Shown here: positions 9,801 to 17,827 of the stretch, piece after piece
Layout of the letters: each line of letters opens with the position of its first letter
Numbering within the stretch: the first letter of the stretch is position 1
NCBI RefSeq assembly: GCF_004569505.1
Contig: NZ_SPPK01000003.1
Coordinates: 372,001 to 436,000, forward strand
Source: Dysgonomonas mossii
GTDB taxonomy: Bacteria; Bacteroidota; Bacteroidia; Bacteroidales; Dysgonomonadaceae
Reading direction: 5' to 3'
DNA length: 64,000 bases
Notes under the pieces: generated by a model
What the model was told of the DNA's origin: nothing
The model's database searches: none
What the model saw: the letters and a program-made list of their open reading frames with translations, nothing else
Made by a program: the position numbers and the translations under genes

Positions 9801-10134
9801 TACACAACACCTTATGAGTAGCATCTTTCGGGTCGTTTATTCTTTCCAGGTCATGATTGCCAGGAACACATAACAAATAAGGGTTATAGCCATGTTTTGA
9901 AAAAAGATTCCACATCTTCTTCAAAAAATCTTCCAATAATAAATATTCTTCAGAGCTTCCTCTTTGGACTAAGTCTCCGGTAAAAAATACGACATCAAGC
10001 GAAGACATTTTCTTCAGAATATAGTCTATATCATCTAACAATACTTTACTAACCTGGGATATAAGTCCTTTTTGAAGTTTGTCTCCTATATGTAAATCTG
10101 TTAAATGTAAAAATGAAATATTAGTTTTAGTCAT
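6835..10134 (-). CDS. Calcineurin-like phosphoesterase fused to a degenerate STAND-like module and TPR-like repeats
   Basis: Numbered from ATG 10134 (1099 residues; an upstream TTG at 10212 is less likely). Residues 1-300 form a metallophosphoesterase with all metal motifs: DLH (13-15), GD (53-54), GNHD (92-95), THH (226-228) and GHMH (257-260). Residues about 400-700 resemble a STAND NTPase: CWITTEFGLGEDEF stands where a Walker A loop is expected, but the Lys and Ser/Thr read Glu-Asp; RPLIVFNKISDE sits at Walker B; ISSGIPFYVDKVIEQL is a typical STAND helical segment. The remainder is helical and TPR-like. Effector-STAND-repeat is the layout of Avs-type antiviral sensors. It is the first gene of the unit, 48 bp before tcmP. 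A defence role is inferred. Confidence 0.7.
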   Translation of the reverse strand: MTKTNISFLHLTDLHIGDKLQKGLISQVSKVLLDDIDYILKKMSSLDVVFFTGDLVQRGSSEEYLLLEDFLKKMWNLFSKHGYNPYLLCVPGNHDLERINDPKDATHKVLCNWIKEDIRGGYFWEEPNQYYTFIEERFKNYTDWYNNTSIRKPDNLQWGYIPGDFCTSININGINLGVVGLNSAFLQLDGGNFKNRLGIYNDQIYSLFGDNYLEWLAEHNVSVLLTHHSPDWYEQNAIDEYKNEIYISDSFLEHLCGHMHEPSYSTISLNGFPSKRHFISPSLFGLETYGENISRIHGYTAGTYSFESGSITKTIWPRKSVFTQNGGLKISQNEEFNLDKDTASLTEFIASASSDKIEENSLSVLDLEKKSGNLFSEKTFVNSNLARTIYKENHSHIAIRLHDRNKAITHLTQYRHCWITTEFGLGEDEFIGSLLSKANIYHGNCFSINCDEATTIDGLMDCFSKTFSQNITKFFDIVNSLDRPLIVFNKISDELVENAAGLKEFSKTIFDFSPDVRVIFISNTIPDNRFFECIRLLPLDTPAIKQYVESSQEIQGSFSFLDYEKIYRISSGIPFYVDKVIEQLTFRPLSDLGDMELLISSDEDPDYILSATVKNEINLLSEDDSKQGSRRFSMLTIISLLHNGETFDRIRRFDPTKPFYPDDIAYLLKNKLIETIQVNTIFDNNYSDSEVIKIIKVPRLIRDYITSLITEDEKIDIYKTACNLYLGTDWRSTIKFIQSKDAELDLIIYQNLQIAIRSILQYGIKCGNDLEISRMARISLALIEDFTQKGAYKDAVSLTEETLLLIKDVNNDEFDVIRTYLIKNLGENLRMTSLHDRSISILKSLCDDENNSLSKNDRNDIRLSIAYAYKSKRNEEEALRYANLIKKNESKKNSSLYLSAEYVIINFIHDKIERISKLKALKAKAEKHHFQTLKANIILELCRIEKDENQIKLLDKIITESKNDIYNKVRALVTKTDIVLKSKNVDEITLEDLLGLDIAYSYTFYQRLVTLLNKCHNLAWEYWSKRNGFDQLLNLFRYSSFVWRLCNSPEEELIYLNKLYENPDFREWLEKNREGVNSAYYEQRIFALYNNDKALLPSL

Positions 10135-10811
10135 ATTCAATAATTGTATTATATCCTTGCTTCTTATTAAAAGAATCTTATTCTGTTGGTTATGCAAATT
10201 AGAGGCTAACAAGTTAAGAAAATTGTTTTCTTTTCCTTAGATACTACCTTGACTTATATCTAAATAAACAACCAACTCATCCTCTTCAAACCCTTATCTA
10301 TGGCGAAAACGTTGGCTGTACACATGTGATATATATTCTTCTTTTTCTTATCTAATATTTCTATTTGCCAGATATTTTATTCATTTTAACAAAAGTAACT
10401 AAAATCTTTAATCGCCTGATAATTATGAGTATAATTATTTTACATAATTAATAACTAGCTCTATATCTTTTTCGTTGTAATCAGTAAACTATATGAATGC
10501 CGGAATGATAAACTTAACCAATACCATTAATCTGAGAAAACTGGGAGTGTATTTACATGTGCCTCAATATTTGAGTAAAACACTAGATGATATTTCATTT
10601 AAACTATACTGAAATGTCTTATTATGCTAAAGCGGAGTAAATACTATAAGAAGCACGTTTGTCCCATTTTACCTTTTCGTCGTTAACAAAGAATAAGATT
10701 TGTATTGAAGCCTATTAATTTCCTGATTGAATTACGAATTCGGTATAATAAGTACCTATATTTGAAGACAGATTGCTTATTAATAGCAATCTGTCTTATC
10801 TTTTCTCTGCC
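10135..10811. other. Long gap between the phosphoesterase-STAND operon and the mob genes
   Basis: The gap is AT-rich. CAAAAGTA at 10390-10397 reads TACTTTTG on the minus strand and could be the -7 box of the four-gene operon, leaving a leader of about 250 nt. A 39-codon plus-strand ORF at 10493-10612 has no recognisable homology and may be a relic. A hairpin lies at 10767-10795. I see nothing else. Confidence 0.35.
10767..10804. terminator. Hairpin downstream of the mob operon
   Basis: The 11-bp arms GACAGATTGCT (10767-10777) and AGCAATCTGTC (10785-10795) pair perfectly around a 7-nt loop. It sits 16 bp past the stop of the minus-strand mob-linked gene. The T-rich side is better on the plus strand. 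Confidence 0.6.
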
Positions 10812-11492
10812 TTATTTCAATTCTTGAATTTCACTATCTAGCCGTTTTATATTTTCTTCGTTCTGTTTCTTTTGCTCTTGCTTCCGAGCCTGCTCTTGCA
10901 CCCGATGCTCATAATCAATCACGCTTTTACGGATATTACTAACAATATAAGCACTATCCGAATAATAGAAAAAATTCTCCAATCGTGTAATCTCATTGGG
11001 TAAGATACCATTCTTCATTTTCACAAACCTATATTTCAGATCATTATCCGTTAATCTGTCATTTTCCTGATATTGATTGTAGTTCCCAAACAAAGAACAA
11101 AACAGACCAAGTGAAAGAAAAATAATAGCAATAACAGTCTTACTAGACTTAAAGTCAATTGTATATTGATTTTTTACAATGCTCGGTTGCTTAACTACTG
11201 TTTCCAATTGAGCTATTTTCGCATTGAGAAACTCTGAAAAAGAATTATTAGCTTCATCCTGTAGTTGTCGCATCGTACCAATCATTGCCGCAGTGTATGC
11301 CTTTAATTCTTCCCCTGTAACTCCTTTCTTAGACTCGTCAATAGTTTGTACTATCTTATTCAAAAGATCAGTAGTCAAGGCCGATTCGCCGTTATCCTCC
11401 TTCTTCAAAGAGCGAATTTCAATCATAATCTCGGACAGTATTTCTGAAAAGCCGTCCATTGTTATCTGGATATTGTCTATTTTATCATTCAT
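10812..11492 (-). CDS. Mob-linked membrane protein of unknown function
   Basis: This 226-residue protein has a coiled-coil-prone N-terminal half, one transmembrane helix around residues 118-137 (KTVIAIIFLSLGLFCSLFG) and a strongly charged, Lys/Glu/Gln-rich C-terminal coiled coil (about 190-226). It begins 7 bp after the relaxase stop, so it is probably translated with it. Proteins of this kind often follow Bacteroidetes mob relaxases and may position the relaxosome at the membrane. I do not recognise a named family. Confidence 0.55.
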   Translation of the reverse strand: MNDKIDNIQITMDGFSEILSEIMIEIRSLKKEDNGESALTTDLLNKIVQTIDESKKGVTGEELKAYTAAMIGTMRQLQDEANNSFSEFLNAKIAQLETVVKQPSIVKNQYTIDFKSSKTVIAIIFLSLGLFCSLFGNYNQYQENDRLTDNDLKYRFVKMKNGILPNEITRLENFFYYSDSAYIVSNIRKSVIDYEHRVQEQARKQEQKKQNEENIKRLDSEIQELK

Positions 11493-11499
11493 AATTCAA

Positions 11500-12450
11500 T
11501 TATTTTAATCCGGGTCGTTTACCATTCTTTCTGCTTATTTGTTTTTGCCTGCGTTCCATCTCGTTTTGCCTGCGTTCTTCCTGCGGATCTTCACCATGAG
11601 TCTGGAATATCGACATTGAATCTAAACCATCGATCAGTGAACCGACGATACCGGCTCCCTGACTTTGAGCGTTGCTCTCTTTGGCAAAAGATCGCCCTGT
11701 AGTTTTACTCTGAATATAATTCTGAGCATTTTCTTTCAGTCGCTTATCAAGTTTTAAGTAACTGAAATTACGGTCTACCTCAGAACCTTTGAAAGTCACA
11801 TTGCCGATGGTAAAGGAAATACCCTGTACCTCATGGGGCTGTCCTTTATATTTGAAGGAAATGCCTATGCCTTTTTCTTTTAACAGCTTTTCAAAGTCAG
11901 TCCAATCGGTTGCTTTTTTCAAAGCTTCTTTTATTCCATCATGCACCTGATATTTGGTTTTATCCTTGCCTCTTAGCTTATGTTGCTTGACTTTATCCTT
12001 TCCTTTACCGTAAGACAATCCGTATTTATTCTTTATTTTCTTACAGACAGCCTCATTGCGGTAACGGTCGTTCTTATCGCTTATCACCTTTCCATTATTG
12101 TTGATACGGTTATAGACGATATGTACATGGGGATTTCCGTTGTCATAATGGCGTACGATGATATACTGGGTATCGGTTATATTCATCTCCTGCATATATT
12201 CTTTGGCCAATGTTACCATGGCCCCGTTGGTAAGCCTGTCAGCATCATCAGGCAGATAACTTAACGATACATGTCCGACAGGATGCTTGATATTCGGTTT
12301 CATCAGGCGTTGGGTATTAAAGCTCCTGATAATACTATCCATATTAGAAAGAAGTACCCCGTCGGCAGCTATCATCTTTGCCTCCTGCTTATTCATAACA
12401 TAGCGGACACATCCTTTAAAAGCGGCTCTTTGCATAATTTTTCCAATCAT
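11500..12450 (-). CDS. Relaxase of a Bacteroidetes mobilizable element
   Basis: The enzyme nicks one strand at oriT and stays covalently bound to the 5' end during transfer. The 316-residue protein has the metal-binding histidine triad HYDNGNPHVHIVYN (H101, H108, H110). Its likely catalytic tyrosine is Y17 in GCVRYVMN. The basic middle region (about 120-170) fits DNA binding, and the C-terminus is charged and low in complexity. Its start overlaps the end of the MobC gene by 35 bp. There is no primase or helicase domain, as is usual for relaxases of small mobilizable elements. Gene names in this family are inconsistent (MobA, MobB, BmgA), so none is given. Confidence 0.9.
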   Translation of the reverse strand: MIGKIMQRAAFKGCVRYVMNKQEAKMIAADGVLLSNMDSIIRSFNTQRLMKPNIKHPVGHVSLSYLPDDADRLTNGAMVTLAKEYMQEMNITDTQYIIVRHYDNGNPHVHIVYNRINNNGKVISDKNDRYRNEAVCKKIKNKYGLSYGKGKDKVKQHKLRGKDKTKYQVHDGIKEALKKATDWTDFEKLLKEKGIGISFKYKGQPHEVQGISFTIGNVTFKGSEVDRNFSYLKLDKRLKENAQNYIQSKTTGRSFAKESNAQSQGAGIVGSLIDGLDSMSIFQTHGEDPQEERRQNEMERRQKQISRKNGKRPGLK

Positions 12451-12796
12451 CTGATAAATGGTTAATAATATCTACAATCATGTTTCGCAGGCTTGTTATT
12501 TCTCTAGCTACACTTGTAAAGCCATCCTTGTTGGCAGACCTTGCCAATTGGTTCAGGTTATTGGCTTCTCCTGATAGTTTGCGAAGCGTATCTGCATCGT
12601 CTTTGCCTATACGCTGGACTACTTTAGCCGAGAGCAATGAAGAACGGGCGAAACTGCTTAAACTCATACCTGCATCCCGGGCTCTTTTTTTTAGGGCTAG
12701 ATATTCCATTGTTGTAACCCTTACACTAATGACTTTCTCTTTCAACCGTGCAGAGACTCTATTTTTTGATACGTTATTTTTTATATTATCATGCAT
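12416..12796 (-). CDS. mobC: MobC-like ribbon-helix-helix mobilization protein
   Basis: The 126-residue protein contains a ribbon-helix-helix region (about residues 18-55: VISVRVTTMEYLALKKRARD, then MSLSSFARSSLL). A MobC-type tail follows with LRKLSGEANNLNQLAR and ITSLRNMIVDIINHL. Such proteins bind oriT and help the relaxase open the nick region. It overlaps the relaxase gene and is next to the structured GC-rich segment at 12840-13190, which supports that segment as its DNA target. Confidence 0.85.
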   Translation of the reverse strand: MHDNIKNNVSKNRVSARLKEKVISVRVTTMEYLALKKRARDAGMSLSSFARSSLLSAKVVQRIGKDDADTLRKLSGEANNLNQLARSANKDGFTSVAREITSLRNMIVDIINHLSDDWKNYAKSRF

Positions 12797-13196
12797 AATA
12801 TTCAGCTTGTTTTAATTAAGATAAACGCTTATTTCTTTAAAACCGTCCTCATAAAACTGCGACCAACGGGAGCGGTTTTCCCCTCCGCCAAAGGCGGAGC
12901 AAGGTAGGAAATGTATACATTTCCATAACCTTGCCATGCGCCTCAACTTGGGAAGGTAGCTGCTAACCGGAGTAGTGCAATCCCGGAGGACAGCCTGATA
13001 ATTTAGCTGAACTTTGGGCGGTCAGACACACTGTATAAACTCAGCGAGCTATACACACCGGACTTCAAAATCTGACAGGTGTTAGTCAGATGAGCTAATG
13101 CCCCAAATTCAGCCGGAACAAAACACCAATAACTCATCGGTCGGGGATCGCCTGGCGGCAAGGGGGGAGACCACTCCTCCCGACGAGCCACGAACA
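12797..13196. other. Structured GC-rich region, candidate oriT (or structured RNA)
   Basis: This gene-free stretch is clearly more GC-rich than its surroundings and full of inverted repeats. They include CTCCGCC-AAA-GGCGGAG (12883-12899), an 18-bp perfect palindrome GGAAATGTATACATTTCC (12907-12924), TCTGAC/GTCAGA (13071-13090), and a GGGGGGAG/CTCCTCCC stem with one G-U near 13165-13184. Its position directly upstream of mobC-relaxase is where Bacteroidetes mobilizable elements keep oriT. I cannot identify the nick site. A 64-codon minus-strand ORF here (13003-13197) is judged spurious. Confidence 0.5.
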
Positions 13197-13493
13197 TTAT
13201 TTCTTTCGTTTTGAATTTGGAGAGACAACATAGGTTGCTGCCTCCTGTTCTAATTGTTCTGTTGTTTTAATCGGGTTCTTTAACAGCCATCTGTCTATTT
13301 CTTCCTTACTGAAATAAATGGTTTTCCCGTGAGGTTTAAAATGAGGGATTTTGTTGGTACATGTCAGTTTATACATATAGGTTTTGGATATTCCTGTGTA
13401 TTGACAGCATTCCTCAAAAGTGAATACATCTTTTTGTCCCATAAGAAGATTTTCTATCTTCTCCAGACGTTTTGCGATTAAATCATTAGTCAT
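13197..13493 (-). CDS. Excisionase-like helix-turn-helix protein
   Basis: This small DNA-binding protein (98 residues from ATG 13493; an in-frame TTG lies 9 bp upstream) carries a MerR/excisionase-type winged helix: TFEECCQYTGISKTYMYKLT, then IPHFKPHGKTIYFSKEEIDRWL. Bacteroidetes integrative elements usually encode one or two such proteins. They act as recombination directionality factors or as regulators of excision and mob genes. Here it is far from the integrase (11 kb) and next to the mob region, which fits a regulatory or excision role. Confidence 0.75.
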   Translation of the reverse strand: MTNDLIAKRLEKIENLLMGQKDVFTFEECCQYTGISKTYMYKLTCTNKIPHFKPHGKTIYFSKEEIDRWLLKNPIKTTEQLEQEAATYVVSPNSKRKK

Positions 13494-13685
13494 AATAAAC
13501 AATATTAAATGTGAAACAATCAGGTGTCGCGACTACCTTTCGAATCACGAAATAATATCATCTAAACATTGGCAACCTTATCAACAAATGTATTGGCATT
13601 AACCTCCAATGTATTGATCTTGATTAATGAAAAAGAGCTTGAGATACATTATCTCAAGCCCTTGCATATAATATTCTATTAAGTG

Positions 13686-14684
13686 TTAATCTTTTATTTT
13701 CAGTATTTCGTCAATGCATTCTTCTATTAAATTCTCAACTTTAGGCTCAATCGTCGATGATGTAGCATATGCTGTTGAAAGATCTTTATAATTTAGTAGT
13801 TTACTTTTTTTCGAAGCAAAGCATTTGCCTCTGTCTGCGACCCCCATCCATGTAGAGCAGATTAGCCTTTCTTCTGATAAGCGGGCAAATAACAAGGCTA
13901 TATATTTATTTACGGTTGTTTGTAAAGGTTTGGTATGGGTGCATTGGAGTATTGCTTTCATTTCAGCTAGTGTAATATCTATATTAAATATCGGAATTTG
14001 ATTACAATATTTCACAAGTATGCCTATCTGTTTATCTGACAGTGCACTTTCAAATGAATCGAGGTTTCGTCCTTTTTCCCGATTATATTTAGATGTTTCT
14101 TTTTGGGCTTTCTCTAGTTTACGTTCCTCTAGCTCTTTTTCTTCGGATAGCTTCCTCTCAGTATATCCAGAAATAACGTCTGTCTGTTGCTTGATGTCAT
14201 TTAGGTCTCGATTAGTCTCTTCTCCTATTGTTTGAAGATTCTGGTGTAGAGTTGAGAAATTCGAGATTATTTCTACATGCTTTTGATCTGATTCAGGACG
14301 TTTGTATTGGTTGTATAAAATATCGAATGTTGCTTCTATTTGTTTCTGTTTTACTAATGGTATATTCCCATATGATAATTTATTTTTATATACAGAAAAC
14401 TCATCATCAAGAAATGCAATTGTTTGTTCTTGGCTCATATTAGCTGTCTCGATACATGCCCTGAGATAATGAGGTGTAAAGCGGACTTTTTTACGAAACA
14501 AAATAAGACTGCTAATCCAACTGACTACAGCAACAAACCCAAATACAATACAAGCTATCGGAAGCCATAAATATGCCAATACAATGCTTTTCTTTTTCAG
14601 AAGTTCATATTTACCCATCAAGTAGTTCCAAATCTTACGATTGGCTTCTTTTTGAGAATATATGACATAAGCTAATTTATTCAT
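13686..14684 (-). CDS. Membrane-anchored coiled-coil protein, unknown
   Basis: Starting at ATG 14684 (332 residues; a GTG at 14732 would add 16), the protein has a basic N-terminus, a hydrophobic region near residues 32-65 (IVLAYLWLPIACIVFGFVAV then SWISSLILF) and a long charged coiled-coil-prone section (about 140-205, many E, K, R, Q). The C-terminal domain contains LSDKQIGILVKYCNQIPIFN and LQCTHTKPLQTTVNKYIALLF, probably helical. It stands alone between the excisionase-like gene and the protease cluster. I recognise no family and assign no function. Confidence 0.5.
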   Translation of the reverse strand: MNKLAYVIYSQKEANRKIWNYLMGKYELLKKKSIVLAYLWLPIACIVFGFVAVVSWISSLILFRKKVRFTPHYLRACIETANMSQEQTIAFLDDEFSVYKNKLSYGNIPLVKQKQIEATFDILYNQYKRPESDQKHVEIISNFSTLHQNLQTIGEETNRDLNDIKQQTDVISGYTERKLSEEKELEERKLEKAQKETSKYNREKGRNLDSFESALSDKQIGILVKYCNQIPIFNIDITLAEMKAILQCTHTKPLQTTVNKYIALLFARLSEERLICSTWMGVADRGKCFASKKSKLLNYKDLSTAYATSSTIEPKVENLIEECIDEILKIKD

Positions 14685-14918
14685 TGCTGTTTTTGTTACT
14701 CGTTTTACAAAGCTAATAAAAAGAAGAATCACAGTAAAATAACATATTTATTTTACCATGATCTTCTAATATTATGAATGGTTAAGATTATCCGTATTAT
14801 GTCTTTCCTGACTATATTACTTATAGATAGCCTGATCATAGGAAGAAGACGCTTCAAGATGAAAGTAGAAGAGAGCCTAATTAGTTATAAAGAAAACCAC
14901 TAAAAAATCTCTTTATAA

Positions 14919-15422
14919 TTATTTGATTTTTGGTGCTATAATTATTTCAGCACTCATTTTGTCACTATTAGAATCCCAAATGATTTCATTATTAACCCAT
15001 ACTTTTGATAGCAATATACTCTCTGTTGAAACATTAAATTCAGATATTAATTCTAATCGAATGTTATCCCCAAATTGAATCAGAGTTTTACTGAGTGTTG
15101 TATTTCGTTGCGGGAGAACAAGGAATAACCTTAAATCATTTTCAGAGAATACAAATCCTTTAGAAGCCTGAAGATTGGGATTGTTGAATAGTACCAAGCT
15201 CCCTTTTGAATCATAGTAAAATATTTTTATGTCATCTTTAGTATAATTACCAGGAGTTTTTTGATAGAGCAAATTATTACCCTTAGAATCTTTTACCACT
15301 AAATCAATATGGTTAAACTTAGCAGAATAATTATTTTGAAGATTATTGTCGTCATTATCTCCACAAGAATTCAAAATAAAAAGGCTCATAATTGCTAGAA
15401 AAAAAGTAATTATTGTTTTCAT
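14919..15422 (-). CDS. Small lipoprotein linked to C10 proteases
   Basis: The 167-residue precursor has a signal peptide ending in the lipobox LNSC (Cys about 20), then a D/N-rich tether and a beta-rich domain. It is the last gene of the protease operon, 7 bp after the preceding lipoprotein gene. In Bacteroides fragilis, C10 proteases are encoded with small exported inhibitors, so a protective inhibitor is a reasonable hypothesis, but no inhibitor motif is recognised here. Confidence 0.55.
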   Translation of the reverse strand: MKTIITFFLAIMSLFILNSCGDNDDNNLQNNYSAKFNHIDLVVKDSKGNNLLYQKTPGNYTKDDIKIFYYDSKGSLVLFNNPNLQASKGFVFSENDLRLFLVLPQRNTTLSKTLIQFGDNIRLELISEFNVSTESILLSKVWVNNEIIWDSNSDKMSAEIIIAPKIK

Positions 15423-15429
15423 GACAAAT

Positions 15430-16167
15430 CTATAAATTTCTTGGTTTTAATATGTATTTAGTTACTAAAACTTTAGAGATTTGAGCGTCGGGATATTCAG
15501 TTTTATAATTAAGTGTTAAGTCTTGCTCTAGTTTTACAAGATAATAGTTTAACGGATAAACATTGAATATTTCTGTAATTTCACTATGCTTCAATGTCAG
15601 AACAGATTTTACATCATCATATTCATAGGTTCCAGTTAAAACAGTAACATTCTTATTAACATCTAATCGGGTTATACTAAAATTATTGTCATTATCATTG
15701 AATTGATATGGCGTCCCTATATTGTTTTTCAGGCTATTTGTCAATTCATTTCTAATGGAGCTTGCAATTGCATGATTTTCGGCTAAAACTTCAACATTGT
15801 AAATATATTCTCCAGTGTTACTGCTCCATTCAGTATAAGTTCCCTGTATAGAACCTACAATGACAAAAAAAGAAGTTTCTTTATGATTATTATCTGATAT
15901 ATAAACATTTGTACTCCCACGTTTATAAGAAGTTATATGAATTTTATTATTTATAAATTCAGCCCTTGCAATACTTGCATCTTCGACTTTAATGGTTGGG
16001 TTTGTTAAAATCGTTTTGACTTCATTGTCGGTCTCTTCTCCCTCCCATAGATAAACTTTTTTCTCTGTTATTTCGATACCTTTTTTCGACTCGTTTGAAT
16101 CATCAGAATCTCCACAACTGCAAAAAAATGCAAGAAATAGTAGTGGTAATAGTGTTTTTGTTTTCAT
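15430..16167 (-). CDS. Lipoprotein with Ig-like N-terminal domain, linked to C10 proteases
   Basis: The 245-residue precursor has a lipobox FCSC (Cys about 18) followed by an acidic tether. Residues about 30-110 read like a bacterial Ig-like domain (KVYLWEGEETDNEV, ASIARAEFINNKIHITSYKR, GSTNVYISD). The rest (YTEWSSNTGEYIYNVEVL onward) is a beta-rich domain I cannot name. It lies 151 bp after a C10 protease gene and directly before another small lipoprotein. A role as a partner or inhibitor of the proteases is inferred from position only. Confidence 0.55.
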   Translation of the reverse strand: MKTKTLLPLLFLAFFCSCGDSDDSNESKKGIEITEKKVYLWEGEETDNEVKTILTNPTIKVEDASIARAEFINNKIHITSYKRGSTNVYISDNNHKETSFFVIVGSIQGTYTEWSSNTGEYIYNVEVLAENHAIASSIRNELTNSLKNNIGTPYQFNDNDNNFSITRLDVNKNVTVLTGTYEYDDVKSVLTLKHSEITEIFNVYPLNYYLVKLEQDLTLNYKTEYPDAQISKVLVTKYILKPRNL

Positions 16168-16318
16168 TAGTTATATTATTTAGTGTCCATGATAAAGATC
16201 ATTGATAAATGTAATATATTTTTCAAATTATTGATGTTGCCACTAGCTCAAAAAGGGCTTGCCTATTGACAGTCCCTTTCTTTTTAAGTATAAGTAAATT
16301 ATGCAATTTTATTGTTCA

Positions 16319-17776
16319 TTATCTTTTTCTTATATCCGGTATAATATTCAATGCTGAATCAGGATAATTTCCATTTTCGGTTTCAAATGTAAAGCTACCA
16401 TTAGAATTAGATAAATAATAGCCTGTCGCAGATGAATATTGCCAACCAAAATTACAATGAAGATACGTATTATAATTATATACGGAGCTTACTGTTTTCT
16501 TAGCTAATACATAACCATCGACAACAAAGGCATGGCTATTTCCTCCAGCGAATACAGGCCTTATATTTGTAAGTGAATTTTTAACAATATCTAGATTCCA
16601 TTTTTGATAATTTCCACAATATGTAACACCGCTTCGTGAGTTGAAATAGTTATAAACATTGGTAGATGTAGTTGCTACTTGCTGAACACACGAAACATTT
16701 TCCGGTGGCCAAGAATCTGATTGTCCTGTACCCCATATTGGATATGAGTTGCTTTTATCATAAATATCTTTGAATAATGCCCCAACCATATCTCTCTTGC
16801 GTAACGGATCTGGTGCTGTAAAATAATCGCCACCCATAATTTGAGGATTTTGTTTCAGGTAAGCCCAATCCATTTTTAGACTATTGCATGTCATTGAAGG
16901 TTCAATTGCAGCCATTATCTGTGCCATTGCAACTACTGCGCAGCCAGCAGGATAATTACCGTATTCACACATTCCAAAGAAAATATCTACCCATGCTTTC
17001 GGATACAATGAATTATATGGTGATCCCTGATGCCACAATGTTTCGCATAATGGACCAATATTCATATAGGTAGGTGTATTCGGAGATTCTTCTGGTCTTG
17101 ACTTTGTATTTTTAGAAGAAGCTAAAATATACTGGTCTATCATATTCTGAGAAAGGTTATCGGCAGTAACATTAAATGCTTCACTTATCTTTTCTAAGGT
17201 TGCAGTTCTTAAAGTTTTACCTGCAATATCATAACTTTCCAGTTCTGATAACAATGTTCTTTTTGCCATTTCCATCATCGCATAAGAACCAATAGGATGT
17301 ATTTTTATAGTATCTATATATACAGGAATATAGGCTATTACTTCCGGATAACGGCTATCGCCTGAAACCAAAGCCAAACCTTCCTCAGAATTGCTTTTAA
17401 ATTTCACTTCGTATATAGGTGCTTGAACAGCATCTTCTGAAATTGATTTAGTTGTTTTGGTCACAGAATTGCCCTCTGATTTCTTGTTAATATAATACTT
17501 ATTTTTGATTTCAAATGATATACTTGTAGACTTTGTCCCTTTTTGATTTTTTAATGCAGAACCTTGAAAATCTTTTACAATATTCAAGATTTCATTTCCC
17601 GACAGTTCTTTATAGTTTATAACAAGGCTTTTTAGCTCATCATTGCTTAAAGATGATACAGATTCTAAATCCAACTTATTTTCATAAGCTACATTTTCAT
17701 CATCATTGCTACAAGCATTGAATATCAAACTAATTATGATGATTAAAAAAAGATTATTTTTAATAGTTTTTTTCAT
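16319..17776 (-). CDS. C10 (streptopain-like) family lipoprotein protease
   Basis: This 485-residue precursor has a lipobox FNAC (Cys22), a long N-terminal propeptide region and a C10 catalytic domain from about residue 235. The catalytic Cys is in PAGCAVVAMAQIMAA, the catalytic His in GGNSHAFVVDGYV, and the C-terminal NFGW segment matches the family's conserved Asn/Trp region. C10 enzymes are secreted or surface cysteine proteases made as zymogens and cleaved by themselves. It is paralogous to the gene at 19143-20669 (shared LWHQ, PAGCAVVAMAQI, MDWAYLK and WPPxxVxC blocks). The dyad is complete, so activity is likely. Confidence 0.85.
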   Translation of the reverse strand: MKKTIKNNLFLIIIISLIFNACSNDDENVAYENKLDLESVSSLSNDELKSLVINYKELSGNEILNIVKDFQGSALKNQKGTKSTSISFEIKNKYYINKKSEGNSVTKTTKSISEDAVQAPIYEVKFKSNSEEGLALVSGDSRYPEVIAYIPVYIDTIKIHPIGSYAMMEMAKRTLLSELESYDIAGKTLRTATLEKISEAFNVTADNLSQNMIDQYILASSKNTKSRPEESPNTPTYMNIGPLCETLWHQGSPYNSLYPKAWVDIFFGMCEYGNYPAGCAVVAMAQIMAAIEPSMTCNSLKMDWAYLKQNPQIMGGDYFTAPDPLRKRDMVGALFKDIYDKSNSYPIWGTGQSDSWPPENVSCVQQVATTSTNVYNYFNSRSGVTYCGNYQKWNLDIVKNSLTNIRPVFAGGNSHAFVVDGYVLAKKTVSSVYNYNTYLHCNFGWQYSSATGYYLSNSNGSFTFETENGNYPDSALNIIPDIRKR

Positions 17777-17827
17777 ACGTAGTATAACTTAATATTTAAT
17801 AAATTTACTCGGCTAGTTCAGAGTATT

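Noticed and set aside
10493..10612. 39-codon plus-strand ORF between the STAND operon and the mob genes
   Set aside because: Too short, no recognisable homology or convincing ribosome site. Mentioned only as a possible relic.
13003..13197. 64-codon ORF on the minus strand within the candidate oriT
   Set aside because: It has a non-protein-like composition shaped by the inverted repeats and GC-rich stems, and it ends in noncoding structure. I treat it as spurious.
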